Below, in pieces: positions 26,658-35,157 of a stretch of DNA of 64,000 bases. This DNA comes from Actinomycetales bacterium (GTDB lineage Bacteria > Actinomycetota > Actinomycetes > S36-B12). The stretch lies in assembly GCA_018970025.1 (NCBI GenBank), contig JAGWXF010000003.1:1-64000 (forward strand), written 5' to 3'. The position numbers and the translations under genes are program-made. Within the stretch, counting starts at the first letter, position 1, and each line of letters starts with the position of its first letter. The notes under the pieces were generated by a model that was given only the letters and a program-made list of their open reading frames with translations, did not search any database and was not told the DNA's origin.

Positions 26658-27991
26658 AGGATAGGAAGGTACCGGTCCAGCTCCCATTGGCTCACCTGGC
26701 GTCGGTACTCCTCCCACTCGGCCTGCTTGTTGCGCAGGAAGAACTCAAAGACGTGCTCCCCGAGCGTCTCTGCCACCAGCTCGGACTTCTCCATGGCCTG
26801 GATCGCCTGGTTGAGGCTGGTCGGCAGGGGCTTCATGCCCATGGCCCGCCGCTCAGACTCGGTCAGCGCCCAGACATCGTCCTCGGCCCCGGCGGGCAGC
26901 TCATAGCCCTCCTCGATGCCGCGCAGGCCAGCAGCCAGCAGGACGGCGAAGGCCAGGTAGGGGTTCGCCGCACTGTCCAGCGAGCGGAACTCGATCCGAG
27001 TGCTGTTGCCCTTCGCGGGCTTGTACATCGGGACCCGGATCAATGCCGATCGGTTGTTGTGGCCCCAGCAGATCCAGGCCGGCGCCTCCGCGCCGCCGGC
27101 GAGCCGCTTGTAGGAGTTCACCCACTGGTTGGTGATGGCCGTGATCTCGGGAGCGTGCACGAGCAGGCCGGCGATGAACGACCGCGCCACCTTCGACAGC
27201 TGGAACTGCGCCCCCGCCTCGAAGAAGGCATTCCGATCACCCTCGAACAGCGACAGGTGGGTGTGCATGCCCGAGCCTGGATGGTCGCGGAATGGCTTGG
27301 GCATGAAGGACGCGGCCAGGCCCTGCTCGAGGGCCACCTCCTGCATGACCAGCCGGAAGGTCATGAGGTTGTCCGCGGTCGTCAGGGCATCGGCGTAACG
27401 CAGGTCGATCTCCTGCTGCCCCGGGCCGCCCTCATGATGGGAGAACTCCACCGAGATGCCCATCTGCTCCAGCATGGTGATCGCCTGGCGCCGGAAGTCA
27501 TGCGCCTGTCCATGGGGAGTGTTGTCGAAGTAGCCGTAGTGGTCGACGGGCTCGGGCTGCTCCCCCGCGCGGACCTGGGAGCGGAACAGGTAGAACTCGA
27601 CCTCCGGATGCGTGTAGAAGGTGAAGCCGAGGTCTGCAGCCCTGGTGAGGGTGCGCTTGAGGACGTAGCGGGGATCGGCATAGGACGGCGTGCCATCCGT
27701 CATCAGGATGTCGCAGAAGAGCCGGGCCACGCCGGGACCCTCGGTGCGCCAGGGCAGCAGCGCGAAGGTGGATGGATCCGGCTTGGCGAGCATGTCGGAT
27801 TCGTAGACACGCGCGAAGCCCTCGATCGCCGATCCGTCGAAGCCGATGCCCTCGGCGAACGCCCCCTCCAGCTCGGCAGGAGCGATCGCCACCGACTTCA
27901 GGGTGCCCAGCACGTCGGTGAACCACAGCCGGACGAAGCGGATATCGCGCTCCTCGATGGTGCGCAGGACGAACTCCGATTGCTTGTCCAT
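26654..27991 (-). CDS. glnA2: Glutamine-synthetase-like ligase, GlnA2 type
   Basis: 445 residues with the GS core: FDGSAIEGFARVYESDM, HPEVEFYLFRS, SVEFSHHEGGPGQQEIDLRY beginning, HPGSGMHTHLSLF, and NRSALIRVP. The tyrosine loop of GlnA1 is replaced by DDVWALTESERR, so the adenylylation tyrosine is absent and GlnE should not act on it in the usual way. Actinobacterial GlnA2 proteins have been linked to gamma-glutamylation of polyamines rather than glutamine synthesis. ATG 27991 has GGGAGG seven bases upstream. It is first gene of an operon with the GATase and glnE. Confidence 0.85.
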   Translation of the reverse strand: MDKQSEFVLRTIEERDIRFVRLWFTDVLGTLKSVAIAPAELEGAFAEGIGFDGSAIEGFARVYESDMLAKPDPSTFALLPWRTEGPGVARLFCDILMTDGTPSYADPRYVLKRTLTRAADLGFTFYTHPEVEFYLFRSQVRAGEQPEPVDHYGYFDNTPHGQAHDFRRQAITMLEQMGISVEFSHHEGGPGQQEIDLRYADALTTADNLMTFRLVMQEVALEQGLAASFMPKPFRDHPGSGMHTHLSLFEGDRNAFFEAGAQFQLSKVARSFIAGLLVHAPEITAITNQWVNSYKRLAGGAEAPAWICWGHNNRSALIRVPMYKPAKGNSTRIEFRSLDSAANPYLAFAVLLAAGLRGIEEGYELPAGAEDDVWALTESERRAMGMKPLPTSLNQAIQAMEKSELVAETLGEHVFEFFLRNKQAEWEEYRRQVSQWELDRYLPIL

Positions 27992-28058
27992 CGACATGCC
28001 TCCCTGGCCCTGCCGGACCCTCGCTGCCATGCATGCCCGTGCATCGCGGGCACAACGG

Positions 28059-28064
28059 TAGCCT
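28059..28064 (+). promoter_or_regulatory. -10 box for leaderless nadE
   Basis: TAGCCT followed after six bases by GTG 28071; divergent from glnA2. Confidence 0.5.
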
Positions 28065-28070
28065 CCTGCA

Positions 28071-29714
28071 GTGCCGAACCTGCGAATCAGCCTGGCTCAG
28101 GCGAATGCGACCGTCGGGGACCTCGCCGGCAATGCCGAGCGCATCCGCTCCAGGGCCCGATCGCTGTGCGATGGCCAGGGGCCCCAGCTGATCGCCTTCC
28201 CAGAGATGATGCTCACCGGCTATCCGGTCGAGGACCTCGCCCTTCGCGCCAGCTTCCAGGACGCTTCGATCGCCGGCCTGTCGGCCCTGGCCCGCGACCT
28301 GGAGCAGGACGGCTGCGGCCAGGCGTGGATCGTCGTCGGATACCTGGACCGGATCGAGTCCCAGCGCTGGGGAACCCGGCCGGTGAACGCAGCCGGAGTC
28401 CTGCACGGCGGACAGGTGGTCGCCAGGTACGTCAAGCACCACCTGCCCAACTACGGGGTGTTCGACGAGGCACGGACCTTCGTCCCGGGGGACGCCCCGC
28501 TCGTGCTGGAGATCGCCGGCACCAGCGTCGCCTTGGCCATCTGCGAGGACCTCTGGCAGGAGGGCGGCCCGGTCGCCTGGGCGCGCCAGGCGCGTGCCGA
28601 CCTGCTGGTGGTCATCAATGCATCGCCGTACGAGCGCAATAAGGACGACGTCCGCCTCGAGCTGTGCCAGCGCCGGGCCCGCGAGGCCGGCTGCGCCTTG
28701 GCCTACGTCAACCTCGTCGGCGGGCAGGACGAGCTGGTCTTCGACGGCGACTCGCTCATCGTCGATGCCGAGGGCAGCCTGCTGGCCCGGGCACCGCAGT
28801 TCGCCGAGGCGGACCTGGCCATCGAGCTCGGCGCGCCGGGCCCGATCGCACCACGGCTGTCGGACCTCGAGGAGGTCTATCGCGCACTCGAGCTGGGCCT
28901 GGCCGACTACGTCGCCAAGAACGGATTCAGGTCGGTGATGCTGGGCCTGTCGGGCGGCATCGACTCGGCACTCGTCGCCGCCCTGGCATGCGATGCGATC
29001 GGAGCCGAACGGGTCTACGGGGTGTCCCTGCCGAGCGCGTACTCCTCCGATCACTCCAAGGACGACGCGGCCGAGCTCGCCGGGCGAACCGGCCTGCACT
29101 ACCGGACGGTCTCCATCGAGCCCATGGTCGAGTCGTTCCTGGCGCAGCTGTCGCTGACCGGACTGGCGGAGGAGAACCTGCAGGCGCGGGTCCGCGGCAC
29201 CACCCTGATGGCACTGTCCAACCAGGAGGGCCACCTGATCCTGACCACCGGGAACAAGAGCGAGCTCTCGGTCGGCTATTCCACCCTCTACGGCGACAGC
29301 GTCGGCGGCTTCGCCCCGATCAAGGACGTCCCGAAGACGCTGGTGTGGGAACTGGCCCGCTGGCGCAATGCCCAGGCGGTCGCCGCGGGAGCCGTACCGC
29401 CGATCCCGGAGAGCAGCATCACCAAGCCGCCGAGCGCCGAGCTACGACCCGGCCAGGTCGACACGGACTCCCTGCCAGAGTACGAGCGCCTGGACGCCAT
29501 CCTGGCCGCCTACGTGGACGCGGACCGAGGGGCCGCCGACCTGGTGCGCACCGGCTTCGATCCGGCACTGGTCAATCGCATCCTTCGGCTCACCGACCTC
29601 GCTGAGTACAAGCGCCGCCAGTATCCGCCCGGCACGAAGATCTCGCTGCGGGCATTCGGACGCGACCGCCGGCTTCCGATCACGAACGCGTGGCGCGAGC
29701 AGGCGCCCGGCTAG
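28071..29714 (+). CDS. nadE: Glutamine-dependent NAD+ synthetase
   Basis: 547 residues with two domains. The N-terminal glutaminase (nitrilase fold) has its triad in FPEMMLTGYP (Glu), VKHHLPNYGVFDE (Lys) and LAICEDLW (Cys). The C-terminal synthetase has the PP-loop GLSGGIDSALVAAL near residue 293 and TTGNKSELSVGYSTLYGD. It converts deamido-NAD to NAD using glutamine, which ties it to the surrounding glutamine genes. Its stop overlaps the convergent transporter stop in CTAG. Confidence 0.95.
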   Translation: MPNLRISLAQANATVGDLAGNAERIRSRARSLCDGQGPQLIAFPEMMLTGYPVEDLALRASFQDASIAGLSALARDLEQDGCGQAWIVVGYLDRIESQRWGTRPVNAAGVLHGGQVVARYVKHHLPNYGVFDEARTFVPGDAPLVLEIAGTSVALAICEDLWQEGGPVAWARQARADLLVVINASPYERNKDDVRLELCQRRAREAGCALAYVNLVGGQDELVFDGDSLIVDAEGSLLARAPQFAEADLAIELGAPGPIAPRLSDLEEVYRALELGLADYVAKNGFRSVMLGLSGGIDSALVAALACDAIGAERVYGVSLPSAYSSDHSKDDAAELAGRTGLHYRTVSIEPMVESFLAQLSLTGLAEENLQARVRGTTLMALSNQEGHLILTTGNKSELSVGYSTLYGDSVGGFAPIKDVPKTLVWELARWRNAQAVAAGAVPPIPESSITKPPSAELRPGQVDTDSLPEYERLDAILAAYVDADRGAADLVRTGFDPALVNRILRLTDLAEYKRRQYPPGTKISLRAFGRDRRLPITNAWREQAPG

Positions 29715-31426
29715 TCGCGGGCCGGGTACTCCTGCTCCGCCTGCTCCTGGTAGACCTCGGCCTCCTGCTGCACGAGCGCATCAGTGGCATCGGCGGCCGG
29801 GGCATCCTGGCCGGCCTCCGTGCGCCTGGTGGGCGGGGTGATGCGTGGCAGGCCGAAGCCGACGACCAGTGCCGCGACCACGATCACCGACAGGGAGATC
29901 AGGGTTGCCGCATGCGCCGCCGCCAGGAATGCCTCGAACGCTCCTGACCGCAGGGCCTGGATCAATGGCTCAGGGAATCCTTGCGCGCTGGCCTGCTGGA
30001 GCAGGGCATTGGTTGCGACCAGCGAGTCTGAGGCCGCGGCCTTCCACTGATCGGGCACCTGGGCAGGCAGCGACTGCATGGCCGGTGCCAGGTTGGCGGC
30101 ATAGCGCGTGCCGAGGACCGTCCCGATGATGGCCACGCCGAGGGCTCCGGCGACCTGGCGGACGGTGTTCTGCACTGCCGATCCGGCGCCAGCCCGCTCC
30201 AGGGGCAGGACGTTCTGCATCACCGTCGATCCAGGCGCGATGACCAGGCCCATGCCCAGGCCGAAGCACAGGAAGTCAAGGAGCAGCACCCAGACCGGGG
30301 TGTCGACCCGTACCTGGGTCAGGCCAACGAGCGACAGGCCGACCAGGACCAGGCCGGTGGTGATCACCGCGCGGTAGCCGAATCGCAGCACGAGGGTGGC
30401 GCTGCGCGGAGCGGCGGCGAGCTGGCCGACCGCGAAGGGCAGGAAGCACAGGCCGGCCGTCAGGGTGTCGAATCCCTTGATGATCTGCAGGTAGAACGGC
30501 AGGCTGAAGGTGATGCCAGACATGGCGAAGAAGGCAAGGCTGACCGCGGTCAGGCTGATCGCATAGCCGCGGTTGCGGAAGAGCGACACGTCGAAGCTCG
30601 AGTGGTCGCTTCGTGCCTCCAGCAGGACGAACGCGGCGAGGATCGCGATGCCGAGCAGGACGGGCACCAGCACGCTCGTCGCGAGCCAGTCCTTGGTCTC
30701 AGATGCATGGATGATCCCGTAGACGAGCAGGACCAGGCCCGCGATGGACACCAGCAGTCCGGTCACGTCGAAGCGCCGTGGATGCGGGTTGCGGGTCTCC
30801 GGCACCACGCGCAGGATCGCGATCACGCCGACCAGCACGATGGGGACGTTGATCAGGAAGACCGATCCCCAGTCATTGCCGGTGAGCCACCTCGACCAGG
30901 AGGGGTGCTGCAGCAGCACGCCGCCGATCACCGGGCCCAGTGCAACGGCAGCGCCCACGGCGCCTCCCCAGACCCCGATCGCCTTGCCGCGCTCATGGGG
31001 CGCGAAGACCACGGTGATAATCGCGAGGGTCGTCGGCAGGACGGCTGCCCCGCCGATGCCCATCAATACCCGAAAGCCGATCAGTATCCCAGCGGACTCC
31101 GCGAACGCGCAGGCCGCCGAGGCCAGGCCGAACACCACCAAGCCGATAACCAGCACCCGCTTGCGCCCGATCCGGTCGCCGATCACGCCCCAGGTGAACA
31201 GCAGGGCGGCAAAGGCCAGGATGTATGAGTCGACCGCCCAGACCAGCTCCCCCTGGCTGGCATCAAGATCGCGCTGGATGGTCGGCAGGGCGATGTTCAG
31301 CACGGTGTTGTCGAGCACGACGACCAGCAGGCTGACGACCAGGACGGACAGGATCGCCCAGCGCCTGGGGTGGCCCTCGCCAGTGCTCATCCAGTCATCG
31401 GGAGGCCGCGGAACGGGGCTGCTCAT
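29711..31426 (-). CDS. MFS drug exporter of the DHA2 (EmrB/QacA) type, 14 helices
   Basis: 571 residues. The N-terminus after about 20 polar residues reads WAILSVLVVSLLVVVLDNTVLNIALPTI, the DHA2 opening, followed by motif A as GDRIGRKRVLV and the motif C region GAAVALGPVIGGVLL. About 14 membrane helices can be drawn. The charged C-tail is Glu/Gln-rich. It probably exports hydrophobic toxic compounds; the substrate is unknown. ATG 31426 follows TACCTT (31433-31438) by six bases, suggesting a leaderless mRNA. No regulator is adjacent. Confidence 0.88.
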   Translation of the reverse strand: MSSPVPRPPDDWMSTGEGHPRRWAILSVLVVSLLVVVLDNTVLNIALPTIQRDLDASQGELVWAVDSYILAFAALLFTWGVIGDRIGRKRVLVIGLVVFGLASAACAFAESAGILIGFRVLMGIGGAAVLPTTLAIITVVFAPHERGKAIGVWGGAVGAAVALGPVIGGVLLQHPSWSRWLTGNDWGSVFLINVPIVLVGVIAILRVVPETRNPHPRRFDVTGLLVSIAGLVLLVYGIIHASETKDWLATSVLVPVLLGIAILAAFVLLEARSDHSSFDVSLFRNRGYAISLTAVSLAFFAMSGITFSLPFYLQIIKGFDTLTAGLCFLPFAVGQLAAAPRSATLVLRFGYRAVITTGLVLVGLSLVGLTQVRVDTPVWVLLLDFLCFGLGMGLVIAPGSTVMQNVLPLERAGAGSAVQNTVRQVAGALGVAIIGTVLGTRYAANLAPAMQSLPAQVPDQWKAAASDSLVATNALLQQASAQGFPEPLIQALRSGAFEAFLAAAHAATLISLSVIVVAALVVGFGLPRITPPTRRTEAGQDAPAADATDALVQQEAEVYQEQAEQEYPARD

Positions 31427-31565
31427 GGCCTCAAGGTACGGCATCCGATGCGCATGCAGCAGCCGGCTGACTGTCGCCGGCAGTCCGAATCGCCTCGGTG
31501 ACCCGAGTGTGCCATCATGAGGGCGTCCGGGGACTGCGATCGCAGCCTCGAGATGGGAGCAGATC

Positions 31566-32402
31566 ATGGGCGAGCACGCCACGGGCCTGTACGGCTCGAT
31601 CACGAATCGCCGCGTCACCGTCCGAGACCTGCAGCGGGCAACCGATGCCGGCGAGCACTGGTCGATGGTGACGGCCTACGACGCCCTGACCGCCCGACTC
31701 TTCGACGAATCGGGGATACCCGTCCTGCTCGTGGGCGACTCGGCCGGCATGGTCGTATATGGGTACGAGAACACCGTCCCGGTCACCGTCGACGAGCTGC
31801 TGCCGCTTGTGCGCGCCGTGGTCCGCGGTACCCGTCGGGCACTGGTCGTCGCCGACATGCCATTCGGCTCTTACCACGCCTCCCCCGCCGAGGCACTGCA
31901 GACGGCTGCTCGATTCATGAAAGAGGGCGGGGCCCATGCCGTCAAGCTCGAGGGCGGCCAGGCAGTCCTGCCGCAGGTCGAGGCGCTCGTCCAGGCCGGG
32001 ATCCCAGTCATCGGTCATCTCGGCCTGACACCCCAGTCGGTGAATCTCCTCGGCGGCTACCGAGTGCAGGGCCGCGGAGAGGACGGCGAGCTGCTCATGC
32101 GCGATGCCAAGGCCCTGCAGGCAGCGGGCGCATGTGCCGTCGTCCTGGAGGTGGTCCCGGCGGAGCTCGCCGCCAAGGTCAGCGAGCTGCTCGCCATTCC
32201 GACGATCGGCATCGGAGCAGGGCCGTCGACCGACGCCCAGGTCATCGTGTGGCAGGACCTCGTGGGGCTCACCCCGGATCCCGCCCCGAAGTTCGTCAAG
32301 CGCTATGCCGACGTCCGGACGACCATCGGCGAGGCCGTGGCGGCCTGGGCCGACGACGTACGTAACGGGACCTACCCGGGCGCCGAGCACTCATATAAAT
32401 AG
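31566..32402 (+). CDS. panB: 3-methyl-2-oxobutanoate hydroxymethyltransferase
   Basis: 278 residues, full length. It makes ketopantoate from alpha-ketoisovalerate and methylene-tetrahydrofolate, the first step to pantothenate. Motifs are MVTAYDALTARLFDESG, LLVGDSAGMVVYGYENT, VADMPFGSYHASPAEAL, AVKLEGG, GHLGLTPQSVNLLGGYRVQG and IGIGAGPSTDAQVIV. GGGAGCAG precedes ATG 31566. The other pantothenate genes are not in the window. A direct repeat begins at its stop codon. Confidence 0.95.
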   Translation: MGEHATGLYGSITNRRVTVRDLQRATDAGEHWSMVTAYDALTARLFDESGIPVLLVGDSAGMVVYGYENTVPVTVDELLPLVRAVVRGTRRALVVADMPFGSYHASPAEALQTAARFMKEGGAHAVKLEGGQAVLPQVEALVQAGIPVIGHLGLTPQSVNLLGGYRVQGRGEDGELLMRDAKALQAAGACAVVLEVVPAELAAKVSELLAIPTIGIGAGPSTDAQVIVWQDLVGLTPDPAPKFVKRYADVRTTIGEAVAAWADDVRNGTYPGAEHSYK

Positions 32403-32445
32403 GCGCCCCTGCGCACGAAGTAAATAGGTGCCAGGGCGCACGAAG
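32397..32445. repeat. 24-bp imperfect direct repeat at the 3' end of panB
   Basis: Copies at 32397-32420 and 32422-32445 share 20 of 24 bases, both beginning AAATAGG and ending GCGCACGAAG. The first includes the panB stop codon. It lies in the gap before convergent npdG. Confidence 0.85.
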
Positions 32446-32447
32446 GC

Positions 32448-32460
32448 CGGGGTAGCCCCG
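32448..32460. terminator. Short hairpin between convergent panB and npdG
   Basis: CGGGG-tag-CCCCG, a five-base-pair GC stem in the 77-bp gap; weak terminator candidate for either strand. Confidence 0.35.
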
Positions 32461-32479
32461 TGCTCTGGCCCCCCGGTTC

Positions 32480-33211
32480 CTAGACGTCGGTCACCCGCAG
32501 GCCCGCATGCGCCTTGTAGCGCCGATTGATCGAGATCAGATTCGCCGTCATCGCCTCCACTTGACCGCAGTTGCGCAGCCGGCCTCCGTACACCCCTCGC
32601 ATCCCCGGGATGCGACCGGCCAGGGACTGGACCAGGTCGGTCGCCGCGCGATCGTCGCCGAGGACGAGGACGTCGGTGTCGATGCGGTCGACGCCCTCGT
32701 CCAGCAGCAGCACCGCAGACACGTGATGGAACGCCCCCACCACCGTGCTCTCGACGAGGATCGACGCCGCCTGCTGCGCGGCTGAGCCTTCCGGTACCGG
32801 CAGCCCGAAGGCCCCTTGCTTATCGAAGCCCAGCGGATTGACGCAGTCGACGACCACCTTGCCGACCAGGTCGGCGCGCATGGACTCGGCGATCGCCCGA
32901 TGACCATCCCACGGCACAGCAATGATCACGACGTCCGATCCAGCCGCGCAGACGCTGTTGCTCGCCCCGGAGATGACGGGCTGGCCACTGGCAATGGAGT
33001 CCCGAACACTGCTCGCGATCTGCTCGGCACGAGCAGCATCACGCGAGCCGATGATCACCTCATTGCCTGCCATCGCGAATCGCCGGGCGAGCCCCCGGCC
33101 CTGCTCACCGGTCCCGCCGAGGATCCCAACGCGGACCCGAGATGCGTCGGGTAGCTCCCGCGGATCAGAGGACGAGGGGACAGTTGCGCTGGCTGCAGCC
33201 TGATCGCTCAT
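32480..33211 (-). CDS. npdG: F420H2:NADP oxidoreductase-like protein
   Basis: 243 residues. The NADP-binding fold opens with RVGILGGTGEQGRGLARRFAMAG and continues VIIGSRDAARAEQIA, then VVIIAVPWDGH and VVVDCVNPLGFDKQG. Gene family: NADPH-dependent F420 reductases, which move hydride between NADPH and coenzyme F420. This implies that the cell makes F420, although no F420 synthesis gene is present here. ATG 33211 follows CAGGAT by six bases. It is divergent from an MFS gene, with only 25 bp between starts. Confidence 0.85.
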   Translation of the reverse strand: MSDQAAASATVPSSSDPRELPDASRVRVGILGGTGEQGRGLARRFAMAGNEVIIGSRDAARAEQIASSVRDSIASGQPVISGASNSVCAAGSDVVIIAVPWDGHRAIAESMRADLVGKVVVDCVNPLGFDKQGAFGLPVPEGSAAQQAASILVESTVVGAFHHVSAVLLLDEGVDRIDTDVLVLGDDRAATDLVQSLAGRIPGMRGVYGGRLRNCGQVEAMTANLISINRRYKAHAGLRVTDV

Positions 33212-33217
33212 GGCGCC

Positions 33218-33230
33218 ATCCTGCCAGAAT
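33218..33230. promoter_or_regulatory. Back-to-back -10 boxes of npdG and the MFS gene
   Basis: Minus-strand CAGGAT (33223-33218) lies six bases from ATG 33211. Plus-strand CAGAAT (33225-33230) lies six bases from GTG 33237. The boxes are one base apart, so the two polymerases cannot both occupy the site. Confidence 0.5.
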
Positions 33231-33236
33231 CCGCGG

Positions 33237-34514
33237 GTGCGTCGATTCATGATGGACCTCACGCCCCTTCGGCAGTCGGCCGAGTACCGCGCCGTGTTCA
33301 TCAGCGGGCTCATCACGTCCCTCGGCTCGATGATCACCTACGTTGCCGTGCCATTCCAGGTCGCCCAGCTCACCGGCTCGTACGTCGCCGTCGGCCTCAT
33401 CGGCCTCGCCGAGGTCGTTCCGCTGGTTGTCTTCGGCCTCTACGGAGGTGCCCTCGCTGACGCAGTGGATCGACGCGTCATGGTCATCGTCACCGAGCTT
33501 GTCGCGCTCGTGCTCGTGGGCGCTCTCATGATCAACTCGCTCATCCCGGAACCCCAGCTGTGGGTCCTCTACGCCGCGGCCATGCTGCTTGCGGCAAACA
33601 GCGGCCTGCAGCGGCCATCGCTCGACGCGATCACGCCGCGCGTGGTGCCTCATGACCTGCTGGCCTCCGCAGGGGCCCTGAACACCTTCCGCTGGAACTT
33701 CGGCAGCATTGCCGGCCCCGCCATCGGCGGACTCCTCCTGGCCAGCGGCGGCGCAGCCGCGGCCTACGGCGTCGACATGGCCACGTTCCTGGTCTCGGTC
33801 ATCTTCCTGAGGCAGTTGCGGCCCGTGCGGCCGGATCGCGGAGCAGATGAGCGGCCAAGCATCCGGCACGTGGTCGAGGGCATCCGCTACGCCGTCTCGC
33901 GCAAGGACCTGCTGGGCACGTACCTCGTGGACCTGGCAGCGATGATCTTCGCCTTCCCGTACGCACTGTTTCCGTTCCTCGCAGCGCAACTCGATGCCGA
34001 CTGGGCCCTGGGCCTGCTCTATGCCGCTGGCTCCGTCGGAGGCATCGTGGTCACCCTCACCAGCGGCTGGGTGCGCCATGTGCACCGACATGGCCGGGCC
34101 ATTGTCCTGGCTGCATGCTGCTGGGGACTCGCCATCGGAATGACTGGAATTGCGCTGGGATCCACACCCAGCCTGATGCTCATCCTGCTCCTGCTTGCCT
34201 GCGCGGGTGCCGCTGACATGGTCAGCGGCATCTTCCGCGGCCTGATGTGGAATCAGACGATTCCCGACGAGGTTCGCGGGCGCATGGCAGGGATCGAGAT
34301 GCTCAGCTACTCGATCGGCCCGCTGCTCGGCCAGGTTCGCGCGAGTGCCACTGCATCATTGACCTCGCTTCGATTCTCGCTCGCAAGCGGCGGCGTCCTG
34401 TGCATCGTCGCCGTCGGCATCGTGACCGTGACGCTTCCAGCCCTGTGGCGATATGACGATCGAACTGACCCGCACGCCCGTCGCGAGAAGGCACGACGAC
34501 GCAATGACGGCTGA
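33237..34514 (+). CDS. MFS transporter of the DHA3/MefA-like type
   Basis: 425 residues with about 12 helices. The start, SAEYRAVFISGLITSLGSMITYVAVPFQV, and motif A-like GGALADAVDRRVMVIV are typical of DHA3-type efflux carriers, as is RWNFGSIAGPAIGGLLLASGG. The C-tail is basic. Substrate unknown. GTG 33237 is chosen because of the -10 box six bases upstream; ATGs at 33249 and 33252 are alternatives. Confidence 0.82.
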   Translation: MRRFMMDLTPLRQSAEYRAVFISGLITSLGSMITYVAVPFQVAQLTGSYVAVGLIGLAEVVPLVVFGLYGGALADAVDRRVMVIVTELVALVLVGALMINSLIPEPQLWVLYAAAMLLAANSGLQRPSLDAITPRVVPHDLLASAGALNTFRWNFGSIAGPAIGGLLLASGGAAAAYGVDMATFLVSVIFLRQLRPVRPDRGADERPSIRHVVEGIRYAVSRKDLLGTYLVDLAAMIFAFPYALFPFLAAQLDADWALGLLYAAGSVGGIVVTLTSGWVRHVHRHGRAIVLAACCWGLAIGMTGIALGSTPSLMLILLLLACAGAADMVSGIFRGLMWNQTIPDEVRGRMAGIEMLSYSIGPLLGQVRASATASLTSLRFSLASGGVLCIVAVGIVTVTLPALWRYDDRTDPHARREKARRRNDG

Positions 34515-34523
34515 TGCGCGTGC

Positions 34524-34535
34524 TGATGCGCATCA
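34524..34535. repeat. 12-bp perfect palindrome among GATGCG repeats
   Basis: TGATGCGCATCA within a run containing several GATGCG hexamers (34513-34551), just upstream of three TTGAC motifs. Could be an operator for the downstream histone-like gene; no regulator is identified. Confidence 0.5.
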
Positions 34536-34552
34536 GGATGCGGATGCGGATG

Positions 34553-34580
34553 TTGACACTGCTTGACGTTGACGCATATC
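34553..34580 (+). promoter_or_regulatory. Candidate promoter of the histone-like gene
   Basis: TTGACA at 34553-34558 with CATATC at 34575-34580 (16-bp spacing). Two more TTGACG copies follow at 34563 and 34569. The implied 5' UTR of about 110 nt is long for this genome and contains ATGAAC/GTTCAT as an inverted repeat. Confidence 0.4.
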
Positions 34581-34698
34581 ACGCACGCGACACGGGCGGA
34601 CATTCCGACATGAATGAACGCGCAAATTCCTGGTTCATCTGCCACAGTTGTGTCGACGGATACTGCAGCAGAGCAGTTCCGACGACACAGGAGGCAAC

Positions 34699-35031
34699 GT
34701 GGCGGTTGCGAAGAAGGCGCCAGCCAAGAAGGCAGCGGCGAAGAAGGCCGTGAAGAAGGCGCCAGCCAAGAAGGCAGTGAAGCGTGCTGCCAAGAAGGCA
34801 CCAGCGAAGAAGGCACCAGCGAAGAAGGCAGCGGCGAAGAAGGCCGTGAAGAAGGCACCAGCGAAGAAGGCAGTGAAGAAGGCTGCCAAGAAGGCTCCGG
34901 CGAAGAAGGCAGCGGCGAAGAAGGCCGTGAAGAAGGCACCGGCCAAGAAGGCCGCAGCCAAGAAGGCACCAGCGAAGAAGGCTCCGGCCAAGAAGGCCGC
35001 AGCCAAGAAGGCACCGGCGAAGAAGGCCTAG
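34699..35031 (+). CDS. Histone H1-like Lys/Ala-repeat protein
   Basis: 110 residues, built almost entirely of KKAPAKKA, KKAAAKKA and KKAVKKA blocks after MAVA, with only Lys, Ala, Pro, Val and one Arg. Such tails resemble eukaryotic H1 C-termini and the C-terminal arm of actinobacterial HU-like proteins, but no HU domain or other folded part is present. It should bind DNA by charge and be disordered; a role in nucleoid compaction is inferred. GTG 34699 has AGGAGG seven bases upstream. Its own long leader and a very strong terminator mark a single-gene unit. Confidence 0.8.
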   Translation: MAVAKKAPAKKAAAKKAVKKAPAKKAVKRAAKKAPAKKAPAKKAAAKKAVKKAPAKKAVKKAAKKAPAKKAAAKKAVKKAPAKKAAAKKAPAKKAPAKKAAAKKAPAKKA

Positions 35032-35059
35032 TCCTCCGCCTGCCTTACCCCGTCACACC

Positions 35060-35110
35060 GACAAGCGCTGAGGGTCCGCAATCGATCGAGGCGGACCCTC
35101 AGCGCTTGTC
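35060..35110 (+). terminator. Very strong terminator after the histone-like gene
   Basis: A perfect 20-bp stem, GACAAGCGCTGAGGGTCCGC (35060-35079) pairing with 35091-35110, with an 11-nt loop aatcgatcgag, then a T-rich stretch (tttgcctt). It is 28 bp after the stop and could also serve the convergent small gene. Confidence 0.9.
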
Positions 35111-35157
35111 TTTGCCTTCTGCCCGACGTTGATGGGCCGCCAGCGACGAGGAGTGAA

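Noticed and set aside
34513-34753. Short plus-strand ORF beginning with Met/Arg repeats upstream of the histone-like gene
   Set aside because: It translates the GATGCG repeats and runs into the histone-like gene in another frame; no ribosome site and no family.
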